Shown here in pieces: positions 14,495-17,655 of a stretch of 17,655 nucleotides of DNA (position 1 is the stretch's first letter; each line of letters opens with the position of its first letter). The notes beneath the pieces are model-generated. The model was not told the DNA's origin, made no database searches, and was given only the letters and a program-made list of their open reading frames with translations. The position numbers and the translations under genes were made by a program. The DNA lies in contig CANLAY010000002.1 in NCBI GenBank assembly GCA_947488635.1, forward strand, positions 1 to 17,655, written 5' to 3'. The DNA is from Candidatus Nanopelagicaceae bacterium (lineage in GTDB: Bacteria; Actinomycetota; Actinomycetes; Nanopelagicales; Nanopelagicaceae).

Positions 14495-17041
14495 TCAGTG
14501 CGCTGCTTCATCCCAGCTCTTACCCACTCCCACATTGACATCAAGTGGCGCTTTAAGCGGATATGCCCTACCCATTTCTTTACGAACCAACTCTGTTAAT
14601 TGCTCGAGTTCGCCCTTTGCAACTTCGAAGATCAATTCGTCGTGCACCTGCAACAGCATGCGTGATTGCAATTTGGCCTTCATCATCGCGGCATCAACAT
14701 TGAGCATTGCTTGTTTAATGATGTCAGCGGCTGATCCTTGGATCGGTGAATTAAGCGCTGCACGCTCTGCTATCTCACGTCGCATGCGGTTGTCATGAGT
14801 TAAGTCAGGCAGGTAGCGTCGACGGCCCATCACGGTCTCGGTGTAACCAACTTTGCGTGCTTCTTCAACAACGTTCTTTAAATAATCCCGAATGCCACCA
14901 AAACGCTGGAAGTAGCGATCCATTAAGTCAGTTGCTTCGGGTGGTGAAATTGATAGTTGCATAGATAGACCAAAGGATGAGAGTCCGTATGCCAAGCCAT
15001 AAGACATGGCCTTAATCTGTCGGCGCATTTCGGGATCAACATCTTTAGCTTTCACACCAAATACTTCAGCAGCCACTGTGGCATGTAAATCTTCACCACT
15101 TTCAAAGGCAGCCAGTAAGTTCTCGTCATGGGAAAGGTGCGCCATGATGCGCATTTCAATTTGGCTGTAGTCAGCGGTCAGCAATGTTTCAAAACCTTTG
15201 CCCGCAATGAAAGCGGCGCGAATCTTGCGACCTTCTTCAGTGCGAACTGGAATGTTCTGCAGATTTGGACCAGTAGATGAAAGACGGCCGGTTGCAGCAA
15301 CGGTCTGTTGGAAGTGGGTATGAATACGACCATCTTCGGCAATTTCGTTTAAGAGTCCTTCAACAGTTGTCTTTAACTTATTGGTTTCGCGAATTCGAAG
15401 TAGCGATTGCAAAAGCGGATGCTTAGTTTTTTCAAAGAGCCATTCAAGGGATTCGGCATCTGTCGTAAAGCCCGTTTTAATCTTCTTAGTCTTAGGCAGC
15501 TTTAGTTCATCGAAAAGAACTACTTGTAGTTGCTTTGGAGATGCCACATTGAACTCGTGGCCAGCAGCCTCGTGAGCGGCTTTACTCTCGTGAGCTACCT
15601 CGCCTTCAAAGAAATCCTTTAACTTATTCAACTCTCTTTCATCAACACAGATGCCAGAGTTTTCCAGGCGAGCCAAGAGATTAGCGATCGGTAGCTCTAA
15701 TTCAACAAATAACTTAGTAAGCGATCGGGAATCAAGTTCCTTTTGCAGTGAATCACGTAGGGTGAATAAAGCAGCTGCATTTACTTCAGTTGACCCGCTT
15801 CCCCATCGTTCAAGCAATGAAGCGATATCTTGATTTCGAACGCCAGGATTAACTAAGTAGGCCGCAATTTCGGTATCAAAAATCAATCCGGCGACTGGAT
15901 AAGCTCGAGCAAGCGCTTTGGCATCATGCATCATTTTCGGTATCGAGGCATCGGCTAACCATGGCCCAAATTGGTTGCCATTAACGGTAAAGGTTTCGCC
16001 ACCGGCTAGTGCTACCGAGTAATTAACTACATCGCCATCTTTAATCTCAACCGTCAAAGCGATCTCACTTTTTGCAGCCATGATCTTCTTGGTCGCATCC
16101 TTCGGAGTGACTTCTTCGGCGATCTCAAAGAGCGCTAGCGGCTCTTCTACTTTCTTGGCGCTCTTTGAATCTAGTAAAGGCCCTAAGCGATCTTTCAGGG
16201 TGCGAAACTCTAGAGTTGCAAAAAGCGGAGCAATCTTGCTCTCTTCAATCGGTTGCCAAGCTAAATCATTAAGCGAAAGTTCTATAGGCACATCATGAAT
16301 CAACTGGGTTAGTTCGCGGTTCTTTGCGATGGAGTCGAGATTGGCACGCAGCGATTCGCCAGCTTTGCCAGGCACTTGATCAGCTTTATTCAGTAACTCT
16401 TTTAGCGATCCATATTCGATAATCCACTTAGCAGCAGTTTTCTCGCCAACACCTGGAACAGATGGCAAGTTATCACTGGGATCTCCGCGCAGCGCTGCGA
16501 AATCTGGATATTGCGCTGGCGTCAACATGTACTTCTCTTTAACGGCAGCCGGTGTCATGCGTGCCATTTCACTAACCCCGCGCTTTGGATAGAGAACAGT
16601 GGTCTTGTCATTAACTAGTTGGAAACTGTCACGGTCTCCCGTACAGATTGCTACTTCAAAACCATCAGCTTCGGCTTGCTTGGCAATAGTTGCAATAATG
16701 TCATCGGCTTCAAAACCTTCGCGTTCGAATTGGGTAATGCCGAATGATTCAACTAGCTCATGTAGATAAGACATCTGCGAACGAAACTCATCTGGCGTCT
16801 TAGCTCGATTAGCTTTGTATTCTGGAAATATCTCAGTGCGGAAAGTCTTACGTGAAACGTCGAAGGCGACTGCGATATGTGTGGGCTTCTCTTCTTTGAG
16901 CAACGAAATCAGCATGGTGGCAAAGCCATAGATTGCGTTGGTGTGCTGGCCACTGGCAGTAGTGAAGTTCTCAGCCGGTAGCGCGAAGAAGGCGCGATAT
17001 GCCATTGAATGGCCATCAATTAGCAAAAGGCGCTTTGTCAT
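14495..17041 (-). CDS. polA: DNA polymerase I, proofreading-deficient type
   Basis: Pol I fills excision-repair gaps and removes Okazaki RNA primers. The 848-residue protein has an N-terminal 5' nuclease (about 1-290) with acidic metal ligands visible in LLLIDGH, EADDIIA (111-117), TGDRDSF (134-140) and RGDPSDN (185-191), then a helix-hairpin-helix near 194-204. The middle domain (about 320-440) has lost 3'-5' exonuclease residues: the DxE motif reads TVE (330-332) and the last acidic site is Ala-rich (NAAAL, 421-425), while FDT at 388-390 keeps one Asp. The polymerase domain carries motif A DYSQIEMR (624-631), motif B RRQIKAMSYGLAYG (673-686) and motif C VHDEL (799-803). Tyr681 replaces the Phe of E. 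coli/Taq, as in mycobacteria. It has its own promoter, divergent from the thioesterase gene. Confidence 0.98.
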   Translation of the reverse strand: MTKRLLLIDGHSMAYRAFFALPAENFTTASGQHTNAIYGFATMLISLLKEEKPTHIAVAFDVSRKTFRTEIFPEYKANRAKTPDEFRSQMSYLHELVESFGITQFEREGFEADDIIATIAKQAEADGFEVAICTGDRDSFQLVNDKTTVLYPKRGVSEMARMTPAAVKEKYMLTPAQYPDFAALRGDPSDNLPSVPGVGEKTAAKWIIEYGSLKELLNKADQVPGKAGESLRANLDSIAKNRELTQLIHDVPIELSLNDLAWQPIEESKIAPLFATLEFRTLKDRLGPLLDSKSAKKVEEPLALFEIAEEVTPKDATKKIMAAKSEIALTVEIKDGDVVNYSVALAGGETFTVNGNQFGPWLADASIPKMMHDAKALARAYPVAGLIFDTEIAAYLVNPGVRNQDIASLLERWGSGSTEVNAAALFTLRDSLQKELDSRSLTKLFVELELPIANLLARLENSGICVDERELNKLKDFFEGEVAHESKAAHEAAGHEFNVASPKQLQVVLFDELKLPKTKKIKTGFTTDAESLEWLFEKTKHPLLQSLLRIRETNKLKTTVEGLLNEIAEDGRIHTHFQQTVAATGRLSSTGPNLQNIPVRTEEGRKIRAAFIAGKGFETLLTADYSQIEMRIMAHLSHDENLLAAFESGEDLHATVAAEVFGVKAKDVDPEMRRQIKAMSYGLAYGLSSFGLSMQLSISPPEATDLMDRYFQRFGGIRDYLKNVVEEARKVGYTETVMGRRRYLPDLTHDNRMRREIAERAALNSPIQGSAADIIKQAMLNVDAAMMKAKLQSRMLLQVHDELIFEVAKGELEQLTELVRKEMGRAYPLKAPLDVNVGVGKSWDEAAH

Positions 17042-17047
17042 ACGCCC

Positions 17048-17053
17048 ATCTTA
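17048..17053 (-). promoter_or_regulatory. -10 box of a leaderless promoter for polA
   Basis: Minus-strand TAAGAT lies six bases before the polA ATG (17041-17039), so the message should start at the start codon. No good Shine-Dalgarno is present. The -35 position (about 17071-17077) has no TTGACA and overlaps the -10 box of the divergent thioesterase gene. Confidence 0.5.
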
Positions 17054-17065
17054 GGTTGATCGCGT

Positions 17066-17071
17066 TAGACT
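17066..17071 (+). promoter_or_regulatory. -10 box of the thioesterase gene
   Basis: Plus-strand TAGACT lies eight bases before the ATG at 17080, placing the transcript start at or 1-2 bases before the start codon, so the gene is probably leaderless. The matching -35 position (about 17042-17048) falls on the -10/start region of polA. Confidence 0.45.
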
Positions 17072-17079
17072 CACCGACT

Positions 17080-17502
17080 ATGACGCAGAACGAATCTTTC
17101 GATTATTTAGCAGCTATCCGTGCCCGAGGAACTGGCGAACTCGATAGCAAAATGGGTATCGAAATAACTGAGGCATCCCCGCAGCGACTTGTTGGCACAA
17201 TGCCCGTTGTTGGCAATCGCCAACCAATGGGCTTACTACATGGTGGCGCTAATGTTGTATTGGCCGAGAGTTTAGGATCAGTTGGTTCGCTGATTCATGC
17301 CGGTCCCGGACGCAGTGTTGTGGGTATCGATATCAATGCCACTCATCACAAGTCCGCAACTGAAGGCATTGTGACCGGCGTTGCAACTGCGATTACTTTA
17401 GGCAAAACTCTCTGCGTCTGGGAGATAGTAATTACAAATGAAGCAGGCGAGCGCACTTGTACTGCGCGAATAACCTGTTTGATTTTAGCTAAGCGCGACT
17501 AA
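17080..17502 (+). CDS. PaaI-family hotdog-fold acyl-CoA thioesterase
   Basis: The 140-residue hotdog-fold protein is predicted to hydrolyse an acyl- or aroyl-CoA thioester in the cytosol. It shows the PaaI/YdiI signature: MGLLHGG at 50-56, Glu63 in LAESLGS as the expected catalytic base one helix turn on, and NATHHKSATEG (86-96) as the conserved strand and turn. Relatives include MenI/EntH-type enzymes acting on 1,4-dihydroxy-2-naphthoyl-CoA or 2,3-dihydroxybenzoate-type thioesters, and mycobacterial Rv1847; the substrate here cannot be decided. I chose the ATG at 17080 because the frame extends upstream only into polA sequence, and this start has a -10 box at leaderless distance and the right family length. 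Confidence 0.9.
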   Translation: MTQNESFDYLAAIRARGTGELDSKMGIEITEASPQRLVGTMPVVGNRQPMGLLHGGANVVLAESLGSVGSLIHAGPGRSVVGIDINATHHKSATEGIVTGVATAITLGKTLCVWEIVITNEAGERTCTARITCLILAKRD

Positions 17503-17535
17503 TAACTTTAAAAGTAAAGATTAAAAGTTATTAGT
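17498..17535. terminator. Bidirectional hairpin between convergent thioesterase and livF genes
   Basis: ACTAATAACTTT (17498-17509) and AAAGTTATTAGT (17524-17535) form a perfect 12-bp stem with a 14-base A-rich loop. The thioesterase stop (17500-17502) is in the left arm and the livF stop (17531-17533) in the right arm. The stem reads the same from both directions, so it can serve both converging transcripts. Confidence 0.65.
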
Positions 17536-17655
17536 GAGCGCCAGTACCGAGGTAGGCCTCGCGTACTGCTGGATCATTAAGTAGATCAGAAGCTTTAGCT
17601 TCTTTAACAATATTTCCAGTTTCCAAAATATAAGCACGGTGTGCGCGTTGTAGCG
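17531..17655 (-). CDS. livF: Branched-chain amino acid ABC transporter ATPase LivF, C-terminal end (cut by right window edge)
   Basis: Only the last 40 or so codons are present. Translating the minus strand gives LQRAHRAYILETGNIV followed by KEAKASDLLNDPAVREAYLG and TGAH. HRAYxLETGxIV with a terminal NDPxVREAYLG is diagnostic of the LivF-type ATPase of branched-chain amino acid (HAAT family) importers. The H-loop, Walker motifs and partners (LivG, LivM, LivH, LivK) would lie beyond the edge, upstream on the minus strand. The short tail after AYLG is ordinary. Family assignment is strong, substrate less so, since HAAT systems also import urea or amides. Confidence 0.85.
   Translation of the reverse strand, partial: LQRAHRAYILETGNIVKEAKASDLLNDPAVREAYLGTGAH

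Noticed and set aside
16999..17079. N-terminal extension of the thioesterase frame into polA
   Set aside because: It would overlap the start of polA, adds non-family sequence, and the internal ATG at 17080 has a correctly placed -10 box and gives the normal family length.

Overview
The window looks like a streamlined, moderately low-GC actinobacterium. RapZ, YvcK and WhiA sit together, WhiA and RpsA have a clearly actinobacterial sequence, and several genes have a TAnnnT -10 box placed so close to the ATG that their transcripts would be leaderless. Gene spacing is very tight, base composition is near-balanced to slightly AT-rich, and one secreted protein ends in a Cys/Lys tail. Together these suggest a freshwater acI-type lineage (Nanopelagicales: Planktophila/Nanopelagicus). 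That placement is an inference from gene order and style; no marker RNA is present.

Positions 1-11374 hold one long minus-strand gene train, read right to left: rpsA, coaE, uvrB, uvrA, uvrC, rapZ, yvcK, whiA (cut by the left edge). Gaps are 31, 0, 3, 5, 21, -4 and 4 bases, so this is very probably one operon driven by a promoter upstream of rpsA at about 11433-11462. It joins translation (ribosomal protein S1), the last step of CoA synthesis, the whole UvrABC excision-repair nuclease, and a conserved envelope/metabolism/division control trio. Positions 11375-11527 are a divergent promoter region. Positions 11528-12754 encode a plus-strand 12-helix major facilitator transporter.

Convergent to the transporter, 12780-14303 (minus) encodes an unrecognised secreted modular protein: signal peptide, Cys-paired ectodomain, an Ala/Glu/Lys helical stalk built on 42-bp DNA repeats, and a basic two-Cys tail. 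Its 191-bp upstream region holds a leaderless promoter, a perfect 12-bp palindrome over the -35 position, an A-tract, paired AAAGTnACTTT elements, and the hairpin that follows polA.

Positions 14495-17041 (minus) encode DNA polymerase I. It shares a 38-bp divergent promoter region with a PaaI-type hotdog thioesterase (17080-17502, plus). The thioesterase converges on the 3' end of a livF-type ABC ATPase gene (17531-17655, minus, cut by the right edge) across a shared hairpin containing both stop codons. No stretch over 300 bases lacks a gene. I saw no tRNA, rRNA, CRISPR array, insertion sequence or phage gene. Most of the window is conserved housekeeping; the secreted protein and its promoter are the only clearly accessory part.
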